A stretch of DNA of 38,720 nt from Candidatus Gastranaerophilales bacterium (GCA_910587815.1 CAJUNK010000018.1:1-38720); one strand, 5' to 3'; numbered from the stretch's first letter, positions 17,701 through 25,069 are shown. The notes: generated by a model not told the origin, from the letters alone. Numbers and translations: made by a program.

Positions 17701-17994
17701 TCCTACCGGGTCGTATGGATTGTATAACTTATTTTTCGGGTCATAATTTGAAATACTTGTATTGCCGACAGGTCTATGGATATAAGGTTTTCTGTTTTCA
17801 ATAACTGCACCGTCATAATTTAAGTATTCATTTAGTTTTTTATTAAATAACTCTTTATCATAAATATTGTTTTCTGAATTTTCTGCAAAATCTATACTTT
17901 CAAACTGATCCCAATATTCACTATTATTTGATTTTATATCGTTAGAAAATGAGGGCGCTTCTTCAAATTGCACCCAAAAATCTTTATTTGTCAT
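8716..17994 (-). CDS. Giant polyvalent ejection protein (gp16 position), 3092 aa
   Basis: A single 9.3-kb frame without interruption. Approximate layout: glycine-rich hydrophobic stretch 205-255; BECR-nuclease-like domain 570-700 (VRIPHDTI..KHKLTSEEW); ADP-ribosyltransferase-like domain 750-905 (FKNWFGDSKVV, VVYHGT, MYFSSS, YDGIIIKD); a second nuclease-like/ADP-ribosyltransferase-like pair at 918-1036 and 1095-1368; a third, different ADP-ribosyltransferase-like domain 1374-1660 (AYHGSPYKF, GTGEGAQAHGWGLYFAE); an LPD3-like domain about 1700-1840; a metallopeptidase-like AAHEFAHLF near 1922; long helical regions; and a C-terminal LPD38-like region from about 2620 with hydrophobic helices. Its place between the gp15-like and tail fibre genes matches T7 gp16, which enters the host with the DNA. 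Probably injected effectors fused to an ejection protein. The gene is unusually large for this family. Confidence 0.85.
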   Translation of the reverse strand: MTNKDFWVQFEEAPSFSNDIKSNNSEYWDQFESIDFAENSENNIYDKELFNKKLNEYLNYDGAVIENRKPYIHRPVGNTSISNYDPKNKLYNPYDPVGNFLQGLKRIAELPSKAFKETSNQIETADLEIKEMNNQILGRGFSEDDKKRLDYLNNNVSKSVTETIEKPAYKHKDPWTVLGALEKFPYSAKYAYAAALKQLPILYNIGKESLIGGIGGAGIGAGIALIGGQLGPQAATPEEVITVPGGASIGFIWGSRIGAAKKTFEIEAGLARNELKQINKEIINEGGKPLSNEEINGLSIAVGGVNAGLELISLKTMLKTVPGGNEILKKLEQKQLKELAKDKTIREQLSKVIKDYSNAVLTESTTEAAQELTNIVAGRIARELGGLENNPLKEEVSRIIDATKEAFAATLFLGGVGSIAQTAKIHALQGINEQEALEKAKNMSFDERHEFVNDNQDVLLNDIKNIPSVRDLEKNIKKNEQAMQASDKIFNDLKSANIDDEQANSLSQLMGIAYANIAEGDTQGRNALDIYNNYNVTIKGGISKDVVSDTVSTSDIETEAFNQSAMYRSPKENFTDFYNQVFEKETEAKKNNSKIQKSYFDFTDENVSVRIPHDTIIHDDNKHKLTSEEWQEILNNLSEPADVAFSNKPRFNGQPVLLKIVGNNTYGVVVETFKNKQPIITTAFMDTEVNIDNWLNNNKKEASRARNTSAVTTKGLLPSSASTNIINHIKENLKPRKNIYFQSAPPINSNAFKNWFGDSKVVDESGKPLVVYHGTAANFNIFEANNASTDYDFPEGMYFSSSKEIAKTYGDYKHTKPMELYLKIKNPLILNANEKTYNAFYSELYSSVKNIDKNTYDGIIIKDIRDDWSQNDEGGEIATTYIVFNPEQIKSVNNRGSFDVNNPDIYYQSAAMKKSEFDNFSDFYNSVLNNKNPKDKKQFNYLTNDGLNIRIPHDTINHAQKKHKLTVKEWENLLNNIDNVSQANISKQKSSYDGKSVLLKIKTNDNVYGVVLETFKKNNPLISTAFIDTEKNINNWIKNEAVPSGTKTTFLDISLNNIIKDIQPDFKPKIIKSTFYQDNAQKEWQEQGTESRHFKNWFKNSKVVNEDNSPRVVYHGSVDTFSIFDKDRAEVTGDMGAGFYFTSSNQDALNNYEGGGPDFEQKVSLYAEKIMNEENIEDYNTAENVARERLMGKPSKLDIYLSMQNPAYVGGKNKTYLFAREEYDTSDIVQEDYDSKEDYYNAIDEDLYSQFESTLYRIESAISDLLDYDDTQKVLQVVNEGFYDNGITVEELKNKLNQEYLEDYNTGKLVSNEVLRRIIEAQGYDGIIDETVSNKFNMGLSSDTIHYIVFNPEQIKSVNNQGTFNINNSNIYYQPAYHGSPYKFNNFSLDKIGTGEGAQAHGWGLYFAENKEVSERYRKNLSGDIKISYKGEQYDIEENFGNALYKIKKYGKDKAIEFYKNKEKEFRAEAKTSSNPRWWKHEADIFKIYTDEVKDINENDIEILEGQLFQVDIPENDVLLDENKIFKAQPETVKQAIKNIVSKIVTEKNLNTLGEKLYQASSRLRQTLKDNNYQETKQVYNLRLKYQNLQNQYDLLSIIQEESKYYYNGKKIYETLSAYFNSDKKTSEELNKQGVKGIVYNGDIDGRCYVIFDDKAISVLETFYQDYVYNQITGEKIKIEVNKDIKVNKIEPQKISSKLPFEISKKPSDNKKALIKTLDLGNNKRIEVKNSSTNEIAIIKDKTIEKSLSNIRISNASYSNFCNILCSVENLFKTSQYILQHKELKGAKNENIKRYANVVLIDNNAYLLEFVLKQNNELSLYSINTINNEKRHRENASNKNSMQHDVVNYSITNIIDIFKTKLINKYNNDIKKNGKKSDFINPVKYKQEEHRGSISFFRDEEGNIRKTIIDLVSGKADKSTAAHEFAHLFLQTLIIEADTNLKAREMLLEVNKAFGYNGKEYTTDFHEKFARSFEAYLASGKAPTYKLKQVFEKFKKWLKDIYLSIKYNTDIVLSPEAEQVFNKIFSNEENLEELNKKKADILKKAKEFGQVRYKPTEEQLRYKNIAYDILATGLRRNPNWLKSVLESGSNTRAMQKKRERIEFDLRKIQDPYSSGSGMLPEWREFFTDPGVSYENNIAGADYELAQQAYDVIINRLWERTNEEYYELQQVENEYEYILKEFKNAKNTDDRTTVLIAYYDWLESIDEIAQEQYGEKWVHDTNEIERFEQLNKFEQAKEILIKNSDLLKNSNGITEYKNVVQAVLKQLNFLTAFERNKILGVVSEITSTEELKNNINEIMDFAETLQDVTARKNISENIQKELMATKNIRKNGKTYGKYDYSTNKLFNKLREVNKLNREDAEAEYTTLLEEFEAMSEEQKESLSFEDKLYKKFVTYKAHGNVYISSDFLSSLYQDIIFAKMQGRLSKNSADFESRLNNNAAIDKVLDRLEKKTPAKDLTKFYTKFANLESFINLFLDKKFVDEYSLLFEETQVQAKSYLEKQTVLKEMSKILNVKPFFIDDEIFKKLNEKYIFKDYSLKRVRDIELNKMQLIEAYIYSKNPIIKQRLINMFSEGGYDRIMSLLNSDDIKIGDLLQRTAEKYYKPVNQVYIKKYGIDMPKAKNYFPVAADVVQELDLFNQYTEQSTAPKFFKTRTSSVFVPIKLSNPVQTLFTHIEKANNLIILEEKLGKLNRVFKDRTVKQFISDLYGEEAYNGFIKQISDCSYTKKAEILGAVDSMINKLVNNVIVSTISLKPKIMATQLVSVINFSDKMPSALWFGGFLKALSNPEATIKFMMKNEYLQQRFGEGAQNEALARIVKASDFHKSKKFIDFFSLNVKLGDIGAIIFGGKPYVDYLMQHKKMSKEEAFKEFVLEVNRAQQAATTSSLADYQKSKNPIFRLYYAFQNTTNQYFRKTADAIISKANGDISNSEMIKTILIYTVFNNFLYRMVANPYVWILGFAAGDWGDFTKEVVNSIFDLNSQALIGIGNIYQAILNAILDKPFYLTAKGLDKIPFDIHKLITESKEGLENIKLDTWLNAIGDIIDTSTGAPASTIINTGSIPANISDGQIGTAILKILGYSDYQAKKAFDIDIEN

Positions 17995-18013
17995 ATCAAT
18001 TTATTCCTAAATT

Positions 18014-20188
18014 TTAATAAACTTGTCTACCGCCGTGCTTTAAAGCTTCATTTAACATATTTACAGGCACATAAGCCAAATTACCGTCAGGTTTTTGCAC
18101 AATTGATACGCCATCCTTAATTAACGTTAAATGCGCATGGTGCTTATGGTTTGTACCCTGCTTTTTGTCAAAAGCCGTTTCATCTTCAAGTTTTGGATGA
18201 TTTTTAAATTTTGCAAGGATAACAGGGTCAGACGTTCCGATTTTATGTACAAGAGGATTATTTAATTCGGATTGGAAAAATTTTATCTTATTTTCCGCAT
18301 TGTGTTCGCTCATTGAAACATCTATTGCACGCGATATACCGCCTTCGTTGTGATGTGAAGAATAATTTTTAGCCCGAGGGTTATATCTTCCACCGTTTAC
18401 AACGGTAAAATTCATACCGAGTTTTTTGCCAAGGTTTGGTAAATAATTATCCCCGTAATATGTAAGGGTTTTTGTTTCATGCGGTTTTGCCTGAAAATTA
18501 TTAACATTATGATAATTTAATTCTAAATTCTTAATTATTTCTTTATTTTGCTCCTGCAAAGTCACATTAAGCCTGTGGTTGATAATTTTAAATTTTTCCT
18601 CTGAATTAGGTTCGCGCTTATTTTTTCTTTCAAAGTATGTAAAATCATTTACAACTTCGCGCATAAAGCCTGCTCTTTGATTCATTCCTTCGGCAAGCTT
18701 TATATACATTTTTCCTTTGGAAGCTGAATCCTCATAGCCTAAACTTTTTATAAAAGTTTCAAGTTCAGGGGTTGTTATCTTGCGCCCACGTCTTAATTCA
18801 AATTCTCTTACATAAGAGTTTATCTCATTATACGCGGCAGTTTTATTATTACCTTTTCCAAAATGCCCGTAATTACCTTTATGAAGCCCAATGATTTCCA
18901 AGGCTTCATTAATCATTTTGTCGTCATCTTTAAAAGGCGAATAACCAAGAGTTTTAATATCTTCCTGACGTTTCACAAAAGCTTTATAATCGCTGTCGCT
19001 TAAATATCCTTTGTATCTTAAAAGATTAAGGTTTTTAAATCCTTGAGCATCATAAATACTTTTTTCGTGAAGTTCTTGCCAAATTCCTAAATCTGTTTTA
19101 ACATCACCCGTTTTATTTACTTCATCAATATATTTTCTTAAAGATAAGGTGTCTTTTGAACTCATATCAATTGGTATATCATCATACGACAAAACTTCAC
19201 CGTTTTGCTGCTTTATTAAGGCAGTGTCATAAAAAGTTTTGTAATAGCCGTCAGTTTTAGCCTGTTCTATTTTTTTATTTTGTGAATTTAAAAGTTCATA
19301 TTCCTGCCTTGTTTCAGTTTGTAAATCAATATCTTCTATTTCGCCGATTTTATTATATGCTTGCTCGTTTGTCAAGCCTATAAGGCTTTGCGCGTTTGCT
19401 TTTGCAGTATACCTGTTTTCATTATCCTTTATCTTTGCTTCAAAGACTGCGATTTTTTCGCCTGAAATTTTGGTTTTATATTTTTCAAAATACGTCCTCG
19501 CCGTAAGGCTTTTATCGGCAATCAAGCTTGTAAGCACATTTTCATGAGCGGAGGAAGAAAAAAGGATTTTTTTATTTTTTATTGTTTCTTCATCAAGATT
19601 TAAGGTTTTTCCCAAGGAATCAATAAGAGTGTTCCCGTCTTGAATATATTTTAATACTTGAGTGTCATCGTTCCTGTTTAATACTGCTTTTGAAACTACA
19701 TTATTAAGTGCTATTGTATGTGTTTCTGTTGCGTGATTTATGGTCTCCTTATAATCGTGAGCGTTTACATCCTTTGCCACTTTTAGACGTTTTTGCCCCA
19801 ATATTGCTTTAACCCTTAAAGCCATTTCGCCCTGCAGGCCATAAGATGAATAAATTTTATCTATATCTTCATCATAAGCATTAAGAACTTCTTCCGCCTT
19901 TCCCATAGCGTTTGCACCTGTTTGATAGAAATAGCCGTTATTTTTATCATACAATGTCTGTTCTATTTCATCGGCTTTGTTAATGATTTCCAATATATTG
20001 GAGCGTTCTTTGGTTTCTTTGAATTTTTCATAGGCTTTATTAATTTCCTGAATACCTTTGCCTAAATTTCCTTTAGCCTGATATATATTTTGCCCGAACG
20101 CATCAGGATTCATATTTGCTTCCTGATAACTTGCAGGTGTTCTTTGATTACTTACTTCGGGTTGATTGTATACTTTGATATTTGGCAT
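18014..20188 (-). CDS. Internal virion (gp15-like) protein with M15-like peptidase end, 724 aa
   Basis: Most of the protein (residues about 30-560) is lysine- and glutamate-rich helix of the ejection-protein type. The C-terminus (about 590-690) looks like a zinc D,D-peptidase of the M15/VanY type: SSHHNEGGISRAIDVS supplies the HxxG...D pattern and NHKHHAHLTL the final HxH. Such a domain would cut peptidoglycan during DNA entry. Gene order (nozzle, gp13-like, gp14-like, this, giant gp16-like) supports ejection. MPNIKVYN is the start; AAAGG lies about 13 bases upstream. The zinc-ligand assignment is by eye. Confidence 0.75.
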   Translation of the reverse strand: MPNIKVYNQPEVSNQRTPASYQEANMNPDAFGQNIYQAKGNLGKGIQEINKAYEKFKETKERSNILEIINKADEIEQTLYDKNNGYFYQTGANAMGKAEEVLNAYDEDIDKIYSSYGLQGEMALRVKAILGQKRLKVAKDVNAHDYKETINHATETHTIALNNVVSKAVLNRNDDTQVLKYIQDGNTLIDSLGKTLNLDEETIKNKKILFSSSAHENVLTSLIADKSLTARTYFEKYKTKISGEKIAVFEAKIKDNENRYTAKANAQSLIGLTNEQAYNKIGEIEDIDLQTETRQEYELLNSQNKKIEQAKTDGYYKTFYDTALIKQQNGEVLSYDDIPIDMSSKDTLSLRKYIDEVNKTGDVKTDLGIWQELHEKSIYDAQGFKNLNLLRYKGYLSDSDYKAFVKRQEDIKTLGYSPFKDDDKMINEALEIIGLHKGNYGHFGKGNNKTAAYNEINSYVREFELRRGRKITTPELETFIKSLGYEDSASKGKMYIKLAEGMNQRAGFMREVVNDFTYFERKNKREPNSEEKFKIINHRLNVTLQEQNKEIIKNLELNYHNVNNFQAKPHETKTLTYYGDNYLPNLGKKLGMNFTVVNGGRYNPRAKNYSSHHNEGGISRAIDVSMSEHNAENKIKFFQSELNNPLVHKIGTSDPVILAKFKNHPKLEDETAFDKKQGTNHKHHAHLTLIKDGVSIVQKPDGNLAYVPVNMLNEALKHGGRQVY

Positions 20189-20209
20189 AGTTGATTTAAT
20201 TACCTTTCA

Positions 20210-20833
20210 TTAAACAAATTTTAATCCGTTATCTACCATTCCGATTTTATTTTTATTTGAAAACTTTAATTTTTGCCCATTCCACCAGCTGCTTACTTTG
20301 TTTGGCACTTCTGTTCCGCTTAACCCGGTAAATGCCTTGCCCACTCCTTCAAGTCCTATGGCCACAGCATTTATTTTTCCAGCTTTGGAGGCATTTTTGC
20401 CTGCAATAATGTCCATGTTAGCCTGATTGGTAAAGTTATCCGCCTGTTGTTCATAATTCAATGCCCGTTTTTCTGCATTATATTGAATATTTAAGGCATC
20501 CAATTCGCCCATAGTCGCCGTATCTTCAACAGTGTCAAGTGCTATCCCCTGTGTAACATCAATATTTCCTGCTGCCATACCTGCCTGCTGTGAACCTATG
20601 CGCTGCAAGGTTTTTATTCTCTGTAATCTGCTATCTTCAAGCCCCGCTTGCCTTTCGGTTGCAGCGTTATTGTTTGCAATGATTGCATTATTCTTATTTA
20701 CCTGTGCTTTATAGTTATACTGCGCTTTTTCGGCATTACCTTTTTGTATCGACCCCACAACACCTGCTGCCGTGCTTGCTATGGTTAATACTGTGCCGAT
20801 AACCGCTGCAGCTGTTCCCGTAATTACACACAT
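20210..20833 (-). CDS. gp14-like internal virion protein, 207 aa
   Basis: The N-terminus is a small-residue hydrophobic segment (ITGTAAAVIGTVLTIASTAAGVVGSI), followed by an Ala/Asn/Gln-rich helical region and SQQAGMAAGNIDVTQGIALD, a pattern shared by virion core proteins in the T7 gp14 position. It would form part of the ejected channel in the cell envelope. It lies between the gp13-like and gp15-like genes, 21 bases from the latter. GAGG lies 11 bases before the ATG. Confidence 0.7.
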   Translation of the reverse strand: MCVITGTAAAVIGTVLTIASTAAGVVGSIQKGNAEKAQYNYKAQVNKNNAIIANNNAATERQAGLEDSRLQRIKTLQRIGSQQAGMAAGNIDVTQGIALDTVEDTATMGELDALNIQYNAEKRALNYEQQADNFTNQANMDIIAGKNASKAGKINAVAIGLEGVGKAFTGLSGTEVPNKVSSWWNGQKLKFSNKNKIGMVDNGLKFV

Positions 20834-20837
20834 ATTG

Positions 20838-21317
20838 TTAAACCTCTAAACCTTTCGTATTTTTTAACCTGTAAAAAAATTCAAACCCATTGGGAATGTT
20901 TTTAATTTTAAAAAAGTTTTCAAATCTAAAACCAAGCCATTTTAGCCACTTTTTACTTGCCATATTTGATTTATATAAAATGTTATAAGTGAGACCGAAT
21001 TTCGTATCGTAAAATTCAAATTCTTTTTTAAGTTCCAAAAGCATAGATAATTTGTGATTTTTAACCTCATTTGTAGTTAAGAACCAAACCCCTGCAACAT
21101 TTTTATTTTGAGGTAATGCACTATAACCTCCCATTACAATTGGAATACCATTTTTATTTTTGCCGATAACGGCATAAGTACTTGATTTTTTAATAAGTTT
21201 CAGCGTTTTCTTTTTCCAATTTCTTTTAAAAAGCGCTTTAAGCTCTGATTTATCTTCGCTTCTTAGATGATTTAAAATATATCTGATATCTTTTAGATTT
21301 TTAGGATATCTTATCAT
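20838..21317 (-). CDS. T7 gp13-like GNAT-fold virion protein (DUF2833), 159 aa
   Basis: It resembles the gp13 family of podophages, which has an acetyltransferase-like fold: an N-terminal LRSEDKSELKALF helix, central strands YAVIGKNKNGIPIVMGGY and VAGVWFLTTNEVKNHKLSMLLELKK, and the C-terminal signature SNMASKKWLKWLGFRFE. In T7 gp13 is needed for internal virion protein assembly; catalytic activity is unproven. The gene starts one base after the nozzle gene ends and has a GGGG ribosome site. Confidence 0.75.
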   Translation of the reverse strand: MIRYPKNLKDIRYILNHLRSEDKSELKALFKRNWKKKTLKLIKKSSTYAVIGKNKNGIPIVMGGYSALPQNKNVAGVWFLTTNEVKNHKLSMLLELKKEFEFYDTKFGLTYNILYKSNMASKKWLKWLGFRFENFFKIKNIPNGFEFFYRLKNTKGLEV

Positions 21318-21318
21318 T

Positions 21319-23424
21319 TTACTTATCCCCTACATTTACAGTGGCGCTTATGCTTGAAATCGTTAAAGGAAGCGGAAATTTTTGTTTAATATGAATAGTT
21401 GCCTCTGTCGAAGCGATTGAAGAAACAAAACTATCTACCTGGCCAGAATGAAGATAATCTGCATTGTTTATACTTTCAATGCAGCGGGGATTCTGGTATT
21501 CAGTGCCGTCTGCACCTACAACAAAGAAATCTTCACGACTTTTTTCTATTTTTACCGATATTGCATTTACGGATTTTTTAATGCCTTTTGTTTGCTCGCC
21601 CTCTATATTCAGTGTTTCAAGGTCAAATTCATAAGAAAGCCCCACAACAACATTTGAAGCGGCACGGGGTAATGTTATTTTTCCGTTTTTAACCTTTAAA
21701 TTTTCAATAACTCCACCGTCTACAAGAGCAATAACATCTTCATTTTCAAGGTGCTCAAGTCCTACAAGTTGTTTTGTCGGATTTCCTGAATATCTAAGAC
21801 CGCAATCCACAAAGAAGCCTTCTGTTGTTTTTGAAACAAGACGTGATGTCATACGTTCAACAAAACGGACGATTTCGCCGTCAATATGTCTTTTTACTAT
21901 AAAATAGGCAACATCTTCAAATCCTTCTCTTATTACCGCCACTGCTTCAAACTCACCTCTGGTAGTGTGCTTATGCCACGCACAAATTTCCTGTTTTTTA
22001 TTATAGGTTAAACCTGCAATACTGCCGTTAGACATCACACACCAGATGATTTTATAAGGTTCTTTACTATAGGCCATATCAATAACCTGTTTATTTTCAA
22101 AAAGATGTTTTGCAAAAATTGATAATTCATCCCCGTCGTAAGAATCGCTAACGTATGTGTAGCCTAAATCACGAACGATAGAACCTCCCGCCTGTATGAA
22201 AATTACTTGAGAGCCTGAAACGCAAGGCATTATGTAACTTGAGCCGTAATTGCTTTGTATGGTAGCCTCGGGTGGCGGACTTGCAGAAAACACGCCGTCG
22301 GCGCCGTTTACCTTCCATTCGGCATTTGAGGTTAAGACAATTAAATCATTCAACCCTATTAAATGGCGTATTTCGTTGACCTGTTTATCTGCAATTGTTA
22401 GAGTGATTGCATCTGCCGCTATTAGTGGTCTTGATACGTTAAAATTATTTGTAGCTGCTGTTTGGGATGCTTTAATCGTTTGAGGATTATTCAAAAGGTT
22501 GGCATAAAGCTTTCTTTGTTTAAAGTATGTCGTAACGCCGGGATAATCGCCGTCTGCAAAAGGTTCTCTTGCTATAGGGGCTGTTGAAGTTAAATCAGGC
22601 TCAATTTTATCATCTGTAAAGCTAGTAGTTGTAGTTGTTCCGATATAACCAAAAATCCCGTTTACAGCACGATATACGTTATATTCACTTGCACCCTGAA
22701 CGGCAGAAAATGTGATTGTCATAAATTCATTTACTGCCCAGTTGCCCTCATATCGACCGTTTGCGGTTACGGTTTGGCTTCTGTTACTTTCTTCAAGGGT
22801 TTTTTCATCAACTGCGGTAACAAGATAAGTATAGGCTCTGGCGTTTGCAGTTGAGCCCGTCCATTTTGCCTGTACATTTTCAGGCGGTTTTATTGCGGGC
22901 TCAAAAACGATATCAGATAAAACCCAATCATAGTGGCTATATCTGCTCAATTCCTTTGGTGGCATGCCGCTTTTTACGATTGAAAGCACATCGGCGTTTT
23001 GCGCATATTGAATATATGGCAGGTCAGATTCCGTGTAAGGTGTTTCAATCTCTACAATTTGACCCTTTTTAGCCTGCTTTGCAGGGTCTGCGGGTGCTGT
23101 ATCTGTTTCATCTCCGTAATTTTCGGGGTAAATTATATAACCACCGTCCTTAATGAAACGAAAATATTTATGCCCTGCTTCAATGATGTATGTTTGTTCG
23201 GTGTTGAAGCTAAAGGGAATAAGGCGGGCTTTTTTCCCGCCGTCCTTAATTTTCCCCACAAGTTCCAATCCTGCACGGTTTAATACGCAACCCTCCTCTC
23301 GTACAAAGCCGTTTTTTAGAGATTTTAAACCATTGGCATATTTTGCAAGGTCATTTCTTGCCGCTAAGTATGGGCTTATTTCGCCGCCAGTAAAGCTATT
23401 TTGTTCTATAACAAATTCACTCAT
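21319..23424 (-). CDS. Tail nozzle protein (gp12-like, tail tubular protein B), 701 aa
   Basis: The N-terminus FTGGEISPYLAARNDLAKYANGLKSLKNGFVREEG is the standard opening of podophage nozzle/stabilisation proteins (G-E-[IV]-S-P-x-L-x-A-R-x-D). The body is beta-rich throughout, with YNVYRAVNGIFGYIG typical of its inserted fibronectin-like module and KQRKLYANLLNNPQTIKAS after it. It forms the distal tail tube. It is directly downstream of the adaptor gene with a three-base gap; GAGG precedes the ATG. Confidence 0.88.
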   Translation of the reverse strand: MSEFVIEQNSFTGGEISPYLAARNDLAKYANGLKSLKNGFVREEGCVLNRAGLELVGKIKDGGKKARLIPFSFNTEQTYIIEAGHKYFRFIKDGGYIIYPENYGDETDTAPADPAKQAKKGQIVEIETPYTESDLPYIQYAQNADVLSIVKSGMPPKELSRYSHYDWVLSDIVFEPAIKPPENVQAKWTGSTANARAYTYLVTAVDEKTLEESNRSQTVTANGRYEGNWAVNEFMTITFSAVQGASEYNVYRAVNGIFGYIGTTTTTSFTDDKIEPDLTSTAPIAREPFADGDYPGVTTYFKQRKLYANLLNNPQTIKASQTAATNNFNVSRPLIAADAITLTIADKQVNEIRHLIGLNDLIVLTSNAEWKVNGADGVFSASPPPEATIQSNYGSSYIMPCVSGSQVIFIQAGGSIVRDLGYTYVSDSYDGDELSIFAKHLFENKQVIDMAYSKEPYKIIWCVMSNGSIAGLTYNKKQEICAWHKHTTRGEFEAVAVIREGFEDVAYFIVKRHIDGEIVRFVERMTSRLVSKTTEGFFVDCGLRYSGNPTKQLVGLEHLENEDVIALVDGGVIENLKVKNGKITLPRAASNVVVGLSYEFDLETLNIEGEQTKGIKKSVNAISVKIEKSREDFFVVGADGTEYQNPRCIESINNADYLHSGQVDSFVSSIASTEATIHIKQKFPLPLTISSISATVNVGDK

Positions 23425-23427
23425 AAT

Positions 23428-24030
23428 TTAAAACCTCTCATCCAGCCAAGTTTTTTTTAATTCGGCCTCATCTTTATTTTGGCTCTCTGTCGCATTAATT
23501 TTTTTAGCCTTATTTATCATCAATTGATAAATCTGAAAACAATTATTAGCCTTAGATGAAGAACCTGTAATTGTTTTACCGCACAGACTGCCTAAATATG
23601 CGCCGAGTGCCAGTACAAAATCTGCAGTAAAGAAACTTTCTTTGTCTACATTTTTTGTATATCGAAGCCTTGCGGGCGAAATATTTGTATAAATAACTTT
23701 TTGACCGTTTGAGATTGTACCTATATCAAACTTATAGGCGTTTTCAGACCGAAAAGTGTCCAAGATTTCTCTTGCAGCAATGCAGTCATTAGGATAATCA
23801 TATTCAAACTGATACTTTGGATTTTCAGGTTTATTACCTGTAGGTGTTAAATCCCTGAATGTGCTTGCAAAGCTCCAATCAAAATCTGCTAAAACCTGAT
23901 TTTTAGCTATCTCATAAAATGTATTAAAGGTCGTAGTAGCGGAATCCGTTTGATTTACGGTCTGAATTGTTGCGCTTAATCCTAAATGAATTAATGCAAT
24001 GTTATAAATATACGCTCTTGAATAAGCCAT
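23428..24030 (-). CDS. Tail adaptor protein (gp11-like, tail tubular protein A), 200 aa
   Basis: It contains IYNIALIHLGLSATIQTV near the N-terminus and FYEIAKNQVLADFDWSFAS, the paired signatures of the gp11/gp4-like adaptor family that connects portal and nozzle. YQFEYDYPNDCIAAREI is the usual central strand. It overlaps the stop of the previous gene by one base (TAATG) and uses AAAGG within that gene. Confidence 0.82.
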   Translation of the reverse strand: MAYSRAYIYNIALIHLGLSATIQTVNQTDSATTTFNTFYEIAKNQVLADFDWSFASTFRDLTPTGNKPENPKYQFEYDYPNDCIAAREILDTFRSENAYKFDIGTISNGQKVIYTNISPARLRYTKNVDKESFFTADFVLALGAYLGSLCGKTITGSSSKANNCFQIYQLMINKAKKINATESQNKDEAELKKTWLDERF

Positions 24031-24545
24031 TATTCAGCCTTTACCCCTTCAAAAGTGTTTATTTTTTCTTCGAGTTCTTTGATAAGTTCGTCAATGGGTG
24101 CTTCTTTTTGTTCAAAGGGTATATTTTTTTCAATTGCAATGGTTTTTAATTCTTCAAGCCTTGCAATTTGCTTTTCTTCGGCTCTTTTTGACATTTTGGC
24201 TTCAAAAGCCTCAAGCGTTAGAGTGTTTATATCTTCTGTTACCCCCGCTTCATTTGCTCTTGCAATTAATTCCGCCTTTTTATCATCGGGTAAACTTCCT
24301 ATAGTTACAATTGTTTGAGAATTTTTATTATTTTTATTGCCAATTTTAGGGGCTTTTAGAGTATTTTTGGGTGGTGTTGGATTTTCTATTTTAAAACTAC
24401 CCTGAACCGTACTTGCTTGTCCGTCTGCAAGCGTAGCCCATGAAGGGATTGTATCGCCTTCATAATCAATTACCGAATTTACAGGACGAATGCCGCCTTT
24501 ATAAAAGGCCTCCTCTAAAACTTTTACTTTGTGCGTGTTTGACAT
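24030..24545 (-). CDS. Virion-region protein of unknown function, 171 aa
   Basis: No family is certain. The N-terminus (KVKVLEEAFYKGGIRPVNSVIDYEGDTIPSWATLADGQ) resembles short head or tail-associated proteins found between cement and adaptor genes. A Pro/Lys/Asn-rich linker follows, and the C-terminal 80 residues are helical with a SAP/HeH-like pattern (LEELKTIAIEKNIPFEQKEAPIDELIKELEEKI). ATG at 24545 with AAAGGA is preferred over the upstream in-frame start at 24563. Confidence 0.6.
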   Translation of the reverse strand: MSNTHKVKVLEEAFYKGGIRPVNSVIDYEGDTIPSWATLADGQASTVQGSFKIENPTPPKNTLKAPKIGNKNNKNSQTIVTIGSLPDDKKAELIARANEAGVTEDINTLTLEAFEAKMSKRAEEKQIARLEELKTIAIEKNIPFEQKEAPIDELIKELEEKINTFEGVKAE

Positions 24546-24575
24546 TGTTTTTAATCCTTTCAAAAAATGTTAAAT

Positions 24576-24601
24576 AAAAAAGCGGAGGGCAAAAACCCTC
24601 C
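24576..24601 (-). terminator. Intrinsic terminator after the cement gene
   Basis: GGAGGG (24584-24589) pairs with CCCTCC (24596-24601). On the minus strand the stem is followed by GC and TTTTTTATTT. Confidence 0.75.
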
Positions 24602-24634
24602 ATAATCGCATAATGACCGGAATTAGAATATATT

Positions 24635-25033
24635 TTAAACGTCGTGCCACCCTTCATTATGAGCAGCAACAAGTCCGCCCGTAATTCTGCCTTGGGTCGG
24701 TGCAGTTCCTGCTACGGTATATTTTAGGCGCATATAGCCTTTATTACCTTTGGGTAACGTTGTTATAGGAAATACATACCCTGTTTTTAATTTTTCCAAA
24801 ACCTGTGTGCTTTCTGCCAATGTTTCAGGCGTTGTAAAATCAGGGTCGGTTGCTGTTTGAATTTCAACTTTAAGTGATGTCAGATTATTAAAATCCTCTA
24901 CAACCTGAATAAGTAAGGGTTTTGGTGTACCAAAACTAGCCTCGCCCTTGCCCATATCTATTACATTTTCAGATACATCATTGGCAGTAATTGCCTGTCT
25001 GTCTGAAAATTTGTTTTGACTATCTAATAACAT
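24635..25033 (-). CDS. Bbp16-like capsid cement protein, 132 aa
   Basis: It begins LLDSQNKFSDRQAITANDVSENVIDMG, the opening pattern of the Bbp16 family of podophage cement proteins, and continues as a small beta-rich protein with a PLLIQVVEDFNNLTSLKVEIQTATDPDF strand series. Such proteins bind the outside of the capsid and stabilise it. It is the gene directly downstream of the major capsid gene, has an AAAGGA ribosome site, and is set apart by terminators on both sides. Confidence 0.8.
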   Translation of the reverse strand: MLLDSQNKFSDRQAITANDVSENVIDMGKGEASFGTPKPLLIQVVEDFNNLTSLKVEIQTATDPDFTTPETLAESTQVLEKLKTGYVFPITTLPKGNKGYMRLKYTVAGTAPTQGRITGGLVAAHNEGWHDV

Positions 25034-25069
25034 TTTTTATTTTCCTTTCGTTCGTTTAAATGTGCAATT

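Noticed and set aside
8716..17994. Assembly fusion or frameshift explaining the 3092-aa frame
   Set aside because: The frame is uninterrupted, domain order is coherent for a polyvalent protein, and gene position matches the gp16 slot; the internal repeat is diverged enough not to be an assembly duplicate.
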